Positions 16,702-24,466 of a DNA stretch of 28,607 nucleotides are shown here, piece by piece. The notes beneath the pieces are model-generated. The model had not been told where the DNA came from, did no database searches, and was given only the letters and a program-made list of their open reading frames with translations. The translations under genes were made by a program, and so were the position numbers. Numbering within the stretch: position 1 is the first letter of the stretch; every line of letters starts with the position of its first letter. The stretch comes from CAZVAR01 sp964625225 (lineage in GTDB: Bacteria; Pseudomonadota; Alphaproteobacteria; JAJUGE01), in assembly GCA_964625225.1 (NCBI GenBank), contig CAZVAR010000028.1, positions 1 through 28,607 on the forward strand, read 5' to 3'.

Positions 16702-17066
16702 AGCCGCCTCAGGAACCGGTGGTGAACTGCGACACGGCGCGGACGCCTTGCCGGCGAGGATCTCGCCGCACTCGCGCTCGCCGCCGGAGGCTGGCGATGG
16801 ATTGACTGTGACCCCTACCGTGCTGCGGGCGGTGGCATGACGGGTCTGCGATCGCGCGAGGTGCACGAGGATCGCCCCACGGAGCCGTCGCCGCGCCCGG
16901 CGCACGGGGAGCCGGGCCGGATCTGCCTGCGGCTGCGGCCGTTCGAGATTCGCATCCTGCCGGCGCAGACGGTGGGCGTGCGCCGCACGGGAGATCTGTC
17001 CGCTGCCCCGCGAGGCCGAGGTCGACCTCGCCAGGGCCTGCGGGAGGGAACGCGGCACGCAGCCGC

Positions 17067-18604
17067 TTATCCGGCACGGATTTCGAAGATGCCGTTCGCC
17101 CGGGCTTCGACGCGAAACCCGCCGAAGCGTCCGGTCGCAGCGCGGAGACGCGCGATACGCCGCTCGAGATCGGCGGCGCTCAGGTCCGGAAAAATGTGGC
17201 GCAGATAGCCGGGGCTCTGGCTGTTGTTGCCCCGGAGTCCCTTGACCTTCTTCTCCGCGGCACGGACCCGGCTGCGGAACTGCCCGCCGATCCACCCGCG
17301 GAGCGTGAACCGCGGGAACAGGTCACCCGTTTCGAGCAAGGTCTCGAGCGCATCCACCACCCGTTGGCTGGCCCACGCCCCGTCGGTGCCGGCGATGAAC
17401 CGCCGCACCAGAGCATCCTGTTCCGGCGTCCGTGCGAGACCACCGGCGAGCACGTCGCCGACGGCCTCGATCAGCTCCGGCACGGTGGCGGCGCGGCGGC
17501 TGAGCGCATTCGGCAGCGGAATGTCGTATACGGCGTGGGTGGCCGGCTCGAAGGCGATCGCTGGTCGCTCGAGCAGGAAAGCCTCGACGGCCGTCGTGCA
17601 GCCATTGTGGATCACGGNNNNNNNNNNNNNNNNNNNNNNNNNNNNNNNNNNNNNNNNNNNNNNNNNNNNNNNNNNNNNNNNNNNNNNNNNNNNNNNNNNN
17701 NNNNNNNNNNNNNNNNNGGTCGCTCGAGCAGGAAAGCCTCGACGGCCGTCGTGCAGCCATTGTGGATCACGGCGTCGGCCGCCATGAGCCAGGGCAGTAC
17801 GCTCCCTTCGAAAACGACCGAGACGTTGGCGCTGTTTCTGGCGGCGCTCTGCCAGAGCTTGGCGCTCTCCGAGGGATGCGGGCGCACAATGATGCGGTGC
17901 TCGGGGAATGCACGGGCCAGCCGCGGCACCATGTCGAGGAACGCCCGGAAGACGGCATGCCGGTGTGCCGCCATGGCCGGATCCTCCCGGGTCCCGACCT
18001 TCTCGGGCGGGACCTCCGCCGCCGGCCCGCCGGTTGCCTGCAGCCGCGACCGGGTCATTTGCGGATAATACCCGTTGACCCCGCCGAAGTTGGAGTTGAC
18101 CAGAACGAAACGTCCGAAGCGTCCGGTCAGCCGGTCGGCCGCTTCGCGATGATACTCGCGGATCTCCCGTCGCATCATATCGACGCGGGGATTCCCGGTC
18201 GTGAACAAGGGCTGGCCGTGATAGCCGGTGGTCGTCCGCCAGATCTCGGCATTGTCCTCGCCCCATGCGAACAGGGCCCGTGACATCTCAAGACAGGCCG
18301 GCGAAACCCGTCGACGGCGGTAGATTTCCGGCGACATGTACACCAGCGCTTCCTCGTCCCAGGCGACGATTCCGTGCCCCATCTGCGTGAGATGGTCGAA
18401 GACTCTGGCGCTCTTCGGGGTCAGGCCCTTGGCGAGATAGACCGAGCGCGGCGGCAGCCCGGAAATCCGCCGGCCGATCCGGGCGCGGCAACCCAGGATC
18501 ACGTTCCAGCCGCGCTCTGCGGCGACGCACGACAGCAGCAGCTTGCCGTCGAGTTCGCGTGCCTGGACCTCGACCGGCACGACCAGCGCGGGGCGCGCGG
18601 TCAT
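17067..18604 (-). CDS. Surface-carbohydrate biosynthesis protein, GT-B/glycerophosphotransferase-like, interrupted by an assembly gap
   Basis: As printed the frame is broken by 100 N (17618-17717). Removing the Ns and one copy of the flanking 55-bp repeat (155 bases) gives one continuous frame of 461 codons, so the real protein is probably 460 residues. RPHPSE (241-246) and HNGCTTAVEAFLLERPAIAFEP (from about 281; key residues N282, C284, E289) are the pattern of GT-B enzymes such as capsule and CDP-glycerol polymerases. Relatives are usually annotated 'surface carbohydrate biosynthesis protein'. The ATG overlaps the upstream nucleotidyltransferase stop (ATGA), and it is the last of four coupled genes. 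The donor might be the CDP-linked compound made by its partners; this is inference. Confidence 0.8.
17563..17617. repeat. 55-bp repeat flanking the N gap, left copy
   Basis: Identical over all 55 bases to 17718-17772. The pair abuts the 100-N run on both sides, the usual appearance of two contig ends sharing one k-mer overlap that were scaffolded without being merged. Confidence 0.95.
17618..17717. other. Assembly gap of exactly 100 N
   Basis: Exactly 100 unknown bases, a conventional placeholder size. The flanking sequences are identical 55-mers, and the reading frame is restored if the gap and one copy are removed, so the true gap is probably an overlap of 55 bases. Confidence 0.95.
17718..17772. 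repeat. 55-bp repeat flanking the N gap, right copy
   Basis: Identical to 17563-17617. On the minus strand it encodes VIHNGCTTAVEAFLLER, which occurs once in the merged protein. Confidence 0.95.
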
Positions 18605-19344
18605 GCCGCGTGCTCCGCAGGCGACGCGAACGCCTGCTGCACGTGGGCGAGGTCATCCGGATAGTCGATCTCCCCCCAGCGCAGCCCTTCGATCGAGCGC
18701 ACCGCGACCAGCCCCCGTTCGGCCAGCACGCCGATCGCCTTGAGATACCACCAGCCGAGGCCATTCGGCGTCCGCATCGTCTGGTCCAGGACCTCCACGA
18801 ACCAGCGCGCGCCGTCGCGATCGAATCGTGTCATGCCGATCGACTCTCCGTCTACGCAGTCCAGCGGCAGCGTCTTGCCGATCTCCAGGAGTCGCTCGCC
18901 CGCGACACGCACCTTCATGTCGTCCGAGTCGTAGCTGGCCTTACGATCCATCGCCAGCGTCACGGGTGCCGGCGAACTCTCCAGCAGCCGTCGCAGCACT
19001 TCTGCCTCGAACACGGTGTCGCCGTTGATCAGCACGAAATCTCCCTCCATTTCGTGCCGTGCCATCCAACAGCTCGCGAGATTGTCGGCCACATTATAGA
19101 AGGGATTGTAGACCGTCCGGAGCGTCAGGCCGGGCCGGTTCAGTCGCGCCAGGTGAAGCTCGACCGCCTGCGCACGGAAGCCGACCACGACGGCTATCTC
19201 CGAGATCCCGCAGCGGGCGAGCTGCTCGATCTGCCAGCCGAGAATGCTGCCCGTGCTGCCGAGCCGCAGCAGGCACTTCGGACAGTCTTCCGTGAGGGGA
19301 AGCAGGCGCGAACCCTGGCCCGCGCTGAGAATGACGGCTTTCAT
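18601..19344 (-). CDS. Nucleotidyltransferase of the phosphocholine/sugar-phosphate cytidylyltransferase type
   Basis: This 247-residue protein is a single Rossmann-like nucleotidyltransferase. It has the N-terminal loop SAGQGSRLLPLTEDCPKCLL (about 6-25), where G-x-G-x-R binds the NTP. The metal-binding aspartate is in LINGDTVFE (about 103-111), and WGEIDYPDDLAHVQQA is near the C-terminus. This layout is that of LicC-like CTP:phosphocholine and inositol-phosphate cytidylyltransferases, which activate a phosphorylated alcohol or sugar. With a CDP-alcohol phosphotransferase in the same operon, CTP is the likely nucleotide. ATG 19344 is preferred: it overlaps a possible upstream stop (ATGA). A GTG at 19359 would add five residues. 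Its stop overlaps the next start by four bases. Confidence 0.85.
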   Translation of the reverse strand: MKAVILSAGQGSRLLPLTEDCPKCLLRLGSTGSILGWQIEQLARCGISEIAVVVGFRAQAVELHLARLNRPGLTLRTVYNPFYNVADNLASCWMARHEMEGDFVLINGDTVFEAEVLRRLLESSPAPVTLAMDRKASYDSDDMKVRVAGERLLEIGKTLPLDCVDGESIGMTRFDRDGARWFVEVLDQTMRTPNGLGWWYLKAIGVLAERGLVAVRSIEGLRWGEIDYPDDLAHVQQAFASPAEHAA

Positions 19345-20107
19345 CCGAAAAATCCCCACAGAGACGGCACCGGGACGACACGCATACGGCCCGCTCGGAC
19401 GGCAGGAGCCAGTCGACGACCTGAAACCCCTCCCGCCGCGCGAGGGCCTTTGCCCGGCGTGACGGATTGACGACGAAGGCCATGTCGGCCCAGCGGAGCA
19501 GCGGAAAATCGGCTACGGAGTCGGAATAGGCGATCAGCGTCCACTCCTCGCGCGGCGCCGGCAGTGCCCGTCGGACTGCCCGGAGCTTGGAGGCGCCGTA
19601 GCAGTTCTCGCCGCCGAAGCGATCGCCGATGCGATCCTCGGAGTCCCAGCGTGACGGCGTGCAGACGATCATGTCGATGCCGAGCCGGGCAGCGAGCCGT
19701 TCCGCCAGGAAGTCCACGGCGGCGGTCGCGAGCACTAGCCGGTGACCGGCCCGGCGGTGCCGCTCGATCGCCTGCAAGGCGCCGGGGCATAGGCCGGTGC
19801 GGACCAGCCGGTCTACGAATGTCTTGGCCTCAGCGGCGATCTCGGTGCGCGGAATGCCCGTAAGCACCTTGCGGAGCATGATCTCCTTGACGGCACTGCG
19901 GCCGATCCGGCCGCGACGATAGCGCAATGCGGCAAGGAGGATCGGCGCGACAGCGAGCAGTTTGCGCGGACGCCGCCGGGCGACGGACAGCAGGAATGGT
20001 GTCCAGGTGCCGCGCCGCGTGATGGTGCGGTCGAGATCGAAGATGGCGACGATCGGCTTCCTGCGATCCGGCGCTTCGACGGCAGGCACAGCCGGGATCG
20101 CGCTCAT
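19094..20107 (-). CDS. HAD-IB family phosphatase, likely frameshifted near its 3' end
   Basis: The catalytic part is a HAD subfamily IB hydrolase: motif I FDLDRT (23-28, nucleophile D24, acid D26), motif II LVLATAA (about 124-130), motif III K174 in GASKL, and motif IV YSDSVADFPLL (194-204). Family members usually end soon after a phrase like GFQVVDW (227-233). Here the frame continues about 100 residues to 19094, overlapping the nucleotidyltransferase gene by 250 bases with no family-like sequence. One extra base in the CCC run at 19390-19392 would move the frame to a stop at 19341 in an ATGA overlap with the next gene. ATG 20107 itself overlaps the stop of the CDP-alcohol phosphotransferase and has GGAG 6 bases upstream. 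A dephosphorylation step in a lipid or osmolyte pathway is plausible. Confidence 0.78.
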   Translation of the reverse strand: MSAIPAVPAVEAPDRRKPIVAIFDLDRTITRRGTWTPFLLSVARRRPRKLLAVAPILLAALRYRRGRIGRSAVKEIMLRKVLTGIPRTEIAAEAKTFVDRLVRTGLCPGALQAIERHRRAGHRLVLATAAVDFLAERLAARLGIDMIVCTPSRWDSEDRIGDRFGGENCYGASKLRAVRRALPAPREEWTLIAYSDSVADFPLLRWADMAFVVNPSRRAKALARREGFQVVDWLLPSERAVCVSSRCRLCGDFSDESRHSQRGPGFAPASPHGRLSEVPAAARQHGQHSRLADRAARPLRDLGDSRRGRLPCAGGRASPGATEPARPDAPDGLQSLL

Positions 20108-21327
20108 ACGGACTCCGCCAGCCAGGAGCGGATCTCCCCCCCGCGCGCCCGCACGATCGCCGCCTGCGCAATGCGCGTGGCATGGAAGGCCAATGACAGC
20201 GCCGTCCAGAGAGCCATGGCCACGAGGCCGATGTCCGGCCGTCCGAAGGCCGCGGCCGCGGTGAGGATCGCCAGGTTCGGATTGCGCCGGGCGGTGATGG
20301 CGCGGAAGGCATAGTCGACCGGGCGCCAGATGTGGGTCTGAATGCCGAAACATCTGATGAAGGTGCCCTCCATCAGACGCCCCAGCACGTAGCCGACCAG
20401 GACGGTCCAGAGCGCAAGGTCGAGGCCGGGCACGATCTCGCCGGCAGGCAGCCTATCCAGGCCGTAATACCAGGCGGCCCACCAGAACGGCGGATGGATC
20501 AGGTCAATGCCGTGATCGTAGACGTTGCCCCACTTGGAGGACGTCAGCGTCACCCGCGCGAGTTTGCCGTCCACGGTGTCGAGGAAGGTCATCAGCCAGG
20601 CGGCCGCCGCACCGGTCAGGAACGCGCCCTCCGCGAACAGACCGGTGGCCACGAAAACCAGGATCAAGCTGAGGGTCGTGATGGTATTCGGCGTGATGTG
20701 CCGTTCGGCCGCCCACTTGGTCACATACCGCGCCGGCAGGGGCCACACATATTTCGTGACGACGTCGGTCGCGCCCTTGTAGACGGCGGCGAAGGTTCGT
20801 TTCTCGATCTGCGCGACCGGCGTGTCGTGCAGCGATAGCACGTACGGCACGGCGCGCTTGCGCAGTGATGGGTTGAACGTAGAGCCCAGCTCGGCCGGTT
20901 CCAAGACGCGCAGGCCGGCTTTCGCCGCCTCCTCGCGGCTCAGCGCGCCGGCCTCGATCAGCGCCAACGCCGCCGGTGCCTGTCCCGGTGCCGCATGCGC
21001 AGCAACCCCGATCCAGTCGCCGGGTCGTCTCCCCGCAACTACCAGCAGCACACCCGGCGTCGCCGCCAACGCCTTCACCAGGCATTCATCGATCACATAA
21101 TCGGCGCGCACCATGATGAGCGGCGCCGTACCGGGTGCCTTACCCCCGTCGCCGACCGTCCGCGTAACGCCAGCGCGCGCAAAGGCACGCTGCAGGCGGG
21201 TCGACGTGGTCAGGCCCCAGATCCTGACGTCGCAATGGCCGACGATCGCCAATGCAGGCTGCCCGTCCCGGGGCGGTGATGAGCCGTCGGTTCCGGCGCA
21301 GGGGTAAGGCGCTGCGGAAGTCGGCAT
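20104..21327 (-). CDS. CDP-alcohol phosphotransferase with an N-terminal nucleotidyltransferase-like extension
   Basis: The C-terminal half (about residues 195-400) is an integral-membrane CDP-alcohol phosphotransferase. The full family signature D-x2-DG-x2-AR-x8-G-x3-D-x3-D is intact: D250, D253, G254, A257, R258, G267, D271 and D275. About five or six hydrophobic spans surround it. The first ~190 residues are soluble and end in YKGATD, a phrase also seen at the junction in fused inositol-phosphate cytidylyltransferase/DIPP-synthase proteins, but no clear NTP loop remains. The separate nucleotidyltransferase two genes downstream may supply that activity. The start is uncertain: ATG 21327 lacks a good binding site, and GTG 21372 (15 residues longer) also lacks one. 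First gene of a four-gene coupled operon. Confidence 0.85.
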   Translation of the reverse strand: MPTSAAPYPCAGTDGSSPPRDGQPALAIVGHCDVRIWGLTTSTRLQRAFARAGVTRTVGDGGKAPGTAPLIMVRADYVIDECLVKALAATPGVLLVVAGRRPGDWIGVAAHAAPGQAPAALALIEAGALSREEAAKAGLRVLEPAELGSTFNPSLRKRAVPYVLSLHDTPVAQIEKRTFAAVYKGATDVVTKYVWPLPARYVTKWAAERHITPNTITTLSLILVFVATGLFAEGAFLTGAAAAWLMTFLDTVDGKLARVTLTSSKWGNVYDHGIDLIHPPFWWAAWYYGLDRLPAGEIVPGLDLALWTVLVGYVLGRLMEGTFIRCFGIQTHIWRPVDYAFRAITARRNPNLAILTAAAAFGRPDIGLVAMALWTALSLAFHATRIAQAAIVRARGGEIRSWLAESV

Positions 21328-21389
21328 GGGCAGCGGTCCGGACTGTGGGAAAAGCCGGGGCAAGACCGGCACTGCCGGCGCAGGCGGAG

Positions 21390-21569
21390 TCAGGCGGCGA
21401 AGCTCGTGGAGCAGCGGTTCCCTGCGACAGGATCCGGCGGTGCGGGCGAGACCTGCCTCCCTGACGAGCAGGCCGCGAATGCGCTCGTTCGTTGGAGCAG
21501 CGACCGGGTGACCGGGCCCGCCGAGAGCATCGGCAAGAAGGGCGGTATCGTGCCGTGAGAGCGGATCAT
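21390..21569 (-). pseudogene. Truncated duplicate of the 5' end of ubiT
   Basis: A 59-codon frame starts MIRSHGTIPPFLPMLSAGP, closely matching the UbiT start MIRSRGMIPPFSPVLLAGL, and stays alignable for about 25 residues to TRSL. After that it diverges into an unrelated Arg/Ser/Pro-rich tail and stops at 21390. The DNA similarity also covers the leader and promoter upstream (to about 21670), so this is a copied ubiT promoter-plus-start, not chance. It has one base more than ubiT just before the ATG. It could be a decayed gene copy or a short leader frame ahead of the CDP-alcohol operon. Confidence 0.7.
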
Positions 21570-21670
21570 ATCGCCTCTCATCCTCGGGAACGCGCAGGTT
21601 CCTCAGTCCGCGTCGACGGGATCCTGTATGACCGGGCGACGCCTGCGCGCTCTTTGATCTGGATCAAGGA
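21498..21670. repeat. Duplicated ubiT promoter/start segment, copy A
   Basis: About 173 bases align to 24395-24565 at roughly 80% identity with a few single-base gaps. An identical 28-base block starts at CTCATCCTCGGGAACG in the transcribed leader. It contains the hairpin GGAAC-GCGCAG-GTTCC, the shared -10-like CATACAGGA (minus strand) and the FNR-type site. Confidence 0.85.
21654..21667. promoter_or_regulatory. FNR/Anr-type binding site, copy A
   Basis: TTGATCTGGATCAA matches the FNR consensus TTGAT-N4-ATCAA perfectly and is identical to copy B. On the minus strand a CATACA -10-like hexamer (21629-21634 region) lies at the spacing expected for class II activation. The nearest downstream intact minus-strand gene is the CDP-alcohol phosphotransferase, about 330 bases away. 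Confidence 0.8.
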
Positions 21671-21873
21671 TGGCCGACGCCGCCGACCGTGGCAGATCTG
21701 GTGTGGCGGGAACAGGGCTCGCCCGCGAACAAGGCCGGAGGGTCGCCGCCGATCGTTGCCCGGCAGGGATGCGGATTGCGCCGGGGCGGTGCGGCGACGC
21801 CGGTTCCGGCAAGCGTCCTGCTGATTCGGTTACCTGTGGACTGAGCGGCCGTGACGGTCGGGCGGGTCCCTGA

Positions 21874-22779
21874 CTACTCGGCTACGTCGACGTTGACGTA
21901 GGCCGCGCCTTCCACGCCGTGATAGTAGCCGTTGGAAAACGCGGCATTGCCGGTGATTTCCTTGAGTCGGGCGTTGCTGGTAGTGGCGGAGATCCGGCCT
22001 TCGAGCAATTCCCGGAACGTCTCGGCCACCTTGATCATGTCGCAGCTATGTGGCCACAGGCGGAAATGGCTGACGCCGACCGCCTGCAGATCGGCAATCT
22101 CGGCGGATAGGTTGGCGTAGGTATAGGACATGGTCTGAATGCCGTTGATCGCCAGGAACGGCTCGCCGTCGACCGTCTCCAGGTCCATGCCGTCGGGGTC
22201 TTCGGCACATACGTACCGGCAGTTGTCTTTGGTCAGTCCGTGGCTGCGTGCGTGATAGCAGCGCGCCGAGACGGCCAGCGGCAGACGGCCGAACACCTGG
22301 ACCTCGATCTGGGCGCCGGTCGCGCGGGGCAGCAGGCCGATAGCGCGGGCATCCAGTTCGACCGGCAGGCACAGCCGCATTGCGCCTCGACGTACCAGAT
22401 AGGCCGCTGTGCCCTCGTTGAACACGTTGACGAAGGGACCGACCACATGCGGTTTCCCGGCAAGCAGGGCGCAGGCCGAGATGTCGTTGGCTTCGACCGG
22501 AATGTCGCCGGCGGCCTGAGCCGCGTCGCGCACGCTGGCCATCTCGCGCTTATTCATGATCAGCGCGAGCGTGGAGAGTACCACCTCCTTGCCGGCCGCC
22601 TGCAGCCGCTCCACCACTGCCGGGAGATGCTGCGCAAAAAACGGGGTGCGCTTCCAGCACACGACTTCGCCCACATAGACGACGTCTATCGGTGCCTCGT
22701 CGGCGATGCCGAAGTAGAAGTCGCGCCAGGCCTCCGGCGACCAGTTGAACAGTACGGGGCCCAAGGTGAGCTTCGACAC
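21874..22779 (-). CDS. ubiV: Oxygen-independent ubiquinone hydroxylation protein UbiV
   Basis: UbiV is a U32-peptidase-family iron-sulfur protein that works with UbiU to hydroxylate ubiquinone precursors without O2, using prephenate as oxygen donor. The 301-residue protein has the four cluster cysteines: C41 in VVCWKR, C174 in ARCYHAR, and C187 and C191 in DNCRYVC. GPFVNVFNEG (114-123) and HFRLWPHS near the C-terminus are family signatures. I chose GTG 22779 because GGAGG sits 8 bases upstream; an earlier GTG at 22788, overlapping the ubiU stop, would leave that site too close. It is last in ubiT-ubiU-ubiV. Confidence 0.95.
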   Translation of the reverse strand: MSKLTLGPVLFNWSPEAWRDFYFGIADEAPIDVVYVGEVVCWKRTPFFAQHLPAVVERLQAAGKEVVLSTLALIMNKREMASVRDAAQAAGDIPVEANDISACALLAGKPHVVGPFVNVFNEGTAAYLVRRGAMRLCLPVELDARAIGLLPRATGAQIEVQVFGRLPLAVSARCYHARSHGLTKDNCRYVCAEDPDGMDLETVDGEPFLAINGIQTMSYTYANLSAEIADLQAVGVSHFRLWPHSCDMIKVAETFRELLEGRISATTSNARLKEITGNAAFSNGYYHGVEGAAYVNVDVAE

Positions 22780-22784
22780 GGGCG

Positions 22785-23786
22785 TCACCTCCAGGTTTTC
22801 TCGTAGGCACCCGAGGTTTTCCGGCCGCCTTCCATCATGGACGCGAGATCCATCCGGGGCCGTTCGCCGCGACCCGCCGCATCCACCGCGGCACGGAAGG
22901 TGCTCACGACCTGCGCTACATAGGCACGCCCGCGTTGCCGCCCCTCGATCTTGAGAGCCGTGACTCCGGCCTGCTGCAACTCCGGCAGTAGTGAGGTGGC
23001 GTCGAGGCTGGTCGGCTCCTCGAAAAGGTAGCGTGCCTTCGATTTCGTGATGAACCGTCCCTTGCATAGGGTCGGATAGCCGGCCGGCTCGTCGGCGGCG
23101 AAGGTGTTGATGGTGAAATGACCCAGGCGCGAAACCAGTCGGTCGCCTTCGTCCTCGTAGCGCACGTGGCTTGCGGGCGAACAGACGCCCGAGATGTTGG
23201 GTGATTCGCCGGTGGCGTAGGAGGACAAAGCACAACGTCCCTCAGCCATCACACAAAGGCCGCCGAACACGAATACCTCGGTCTCCACAGGAATCTCTGC
23301 GTTCAGCTCGGTGATCTCGGCCAACGTCAGCACCCGCGGCAGCACGACCCGTTTGATATCGAATTCGGTGCTGTAGAAGCGGATCGCGTCGGGGTTCGAG
23401 GCCGAGGCTTGCACGCTCAAGTGGCGGCGCAGGTCGGGGTGCCTGCGGGCTGCGTAATCGCACAGGCCGATATCGGCCAGGATCACCGCGTCGACCCCCA
23501 TCGCGGCGGCATCGTCCACGGCACGACGCCAGGGATCGGGGTTACCCGCCTCAGGGAAGGTGTTGATCGCGAGAAACACCTTGGCGCCCTTGCCATGGGC
23601 ATAATTCAGTCCGTCGGCCAGTTCGGCGCGGCTGAAGTTGAGGCCGGGGAAATTGCGCGCGTTAGTCTCATCGCGGAAGCCCAGATAGACGGCGTCGGCA
23701 CCGGCCTCCACGGCGGCCCTGAGCGAGGCAGGCGTTCCGGCCGGACAGACCAGTTCGAGCTTTTCGCTGGCACCGGGGGCGGTCAT
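22785..23786 (-). CDS. ubiU: Oxygen-independent ubiquinone hydroxylation protein UbiU
   Basis: UbiU is the partner of UbiV, also a U32-family protein with a 4Fe-4S cluster. At 333 residues it is the same size as the E. coli protein. The expected cysteines are present: C178 and C185 in GGLCVMAEGRC, C202 in SGVCSP, and C241 in TLCKGRF. The N-terminal LVCPAGTPASLRAAVEAGAD and NFSRAEL phrases are typical of the family. ATG 23786 overlaps the ubiT stop (ATGA), so translation is coupled. Its own stop lies beside the ubiV start. Confidence 0.96.
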   Translation of the reverse strand: MTAPGASEKLELVCPAGTPASLRAAVEAGADAVYLGFRDETNARNFPGLNFSRAELADGLNYAHGKGAKVFLAINTFPEAGNPDPWRRAVDDAAAMGVDAVILADIGLCDYAARRHPDLRRHLSVQASASNPDAIRFYSTEFDIKRVVLPRVLTLAEITELNAEIPVETEVFVFGGLCVMAEGRCALSSYATGESPNISGVCSPASHVRYEDEGDRLVSRLGHFTINTFAADEPAGYPTLCKGRFITKSKARYLFEEPTSLDATSLLPELQQAGVTALKIEGRQRGRAYVAQVVSTFRAAVDAAGRGERPRMDLASMMEGGRKTSGAYEKTWR

Positions 23787-24466
23787 GGCGTGTTGACCCG
23801 GGACCGTTGCGGGGCGGTGCCTCGGACGGTGCGGCCCGCGGCCACGACCTTCTCTTCGAGCTTGGCCAGCTTCACCGTCTGTGCCTCGATCCGCTTGAAC
23901 GCGGGGGCGAGCAGTGCCGCACGCAGCACCTCGAAGTCCTGAATCGCGGTCTCGATCAGGCGGCGACCGTGCCGCCCCAGGCGCTCGGCAGCGCCGGAGA
24001 CCGGTCCGAACACGCTGGCCATGTCGGCGATGACGTCGATCTCGGCCCCGTCCAGGGCGTTGCGGAGGGCAACGATCGCCTCGGTGTCCCCCTCGATCAC
24101 CAGGTCGCGGGAGAAGAACAAGGCATCCCCGTCGATGCGGCCTTCCAGCAGGCCGATCAGGGTCGTCATTGGCCCGCGTACCGCGGCGGTAACACGCTCT
24201 TCTCCCGGATCTCGCAGGACTTTGAGCGCCGGAGCCTGCGGATCGAGCCGCAAGACGAAGACCAGCGGCAGGTCGACCGGGTCGACCAGCACGGCCGGGG
24301 CGTTCAGTCCGGAGAGGCGTTGGAACAGGTCGGCGTGGCGCCGTCGGATGGCCGCCATCATCGCATGGAGGAGCGGCTGGAACAGCTGCGGTGGCAGCGA
24401 CCGCGTGGCCAAACCTGCCAGGAGCACCGGCGAGAAGGGAGGTATCATGCCGCGAGAGCGGATCAT
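23783..24466 (-). CDS. ubiT: SCP2-domain ubiquinone synthesis accessory protein UbiT
   Basis: UbiT carries an SCP2 lipid-binding domain and is required for anaerobic ubiquinone synthesis with UbiU and UbiV; it is thought to bind isoprenoid quinones or intermediates. The 227-residue protein has the expected layout: a short N-terminal segment, then the SCP2 domain around residues 70-165 (PLVFVLRL, REEKNK-like acidic GDTEAIVALRNALDGAEIDVI near 120-140). A variable C-terminal tail follows. It is longer than E. coli UbiT (about 174 residues). ATG 24466 has GAGGATGAGAAGCG just upstream. It heads the operon behind a perfect FNR-type site about 90 bases upstream. Confidence 0.88.
   Translation of the reverse strand: MIRSRGMIPPFSPVLLAGLATRSLPPQLFQPLLHAMMAAIRRRHADLFQRLSGLNAPAVLVDPVDLPLVFVLRLDPQAPALKVLRDPGEERVTAAVRGPMTTLIGLLEGRIDGDALFFSRDLVIEGDTEAIVALRNALDGAEIDVIADMASVFGPVSGAAERLGRHGRRLIETAIQDFEVLRAALLAPAFKRIEAQTVKLAKLEEKVVAAGRTVRGTAPQRSRVNTP

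Larger units (their letters stand above)
16248..17066. other. Gene-poor interval with copied and possibly decayed sequence
   Basis: No intact gene is supported. The interval holds a 16-bp tandem repeat (16442-16473), a 7-bp inverted repeat (16403-16409 with 16415-16421), and a 57-bp near-perfect copy of the inside of the adjacent surface-carbohydrate gene (16645-16701). A plus-strand frame from 16726 to past 17066 has GC-rich third positions and includes ICLRLRPFEIRILP (about 16921-16962), a phrase that resembles C-terminal ends of some glycoside hydrolases. It might be a gene relic, but I would not call a gene. Confidence 0.5.

Noticed and set aside
15076..17295. A very long minus-strand open frame across the tRNA, the ureohydrolase gene and the gene-poor interval
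   Set aside because: Its product is a monotonous Arg/Pro/Ser/Gly string, it is antiframe to a clear ureohydrolase and covers the tRNA; it is a by-product of high G+C.
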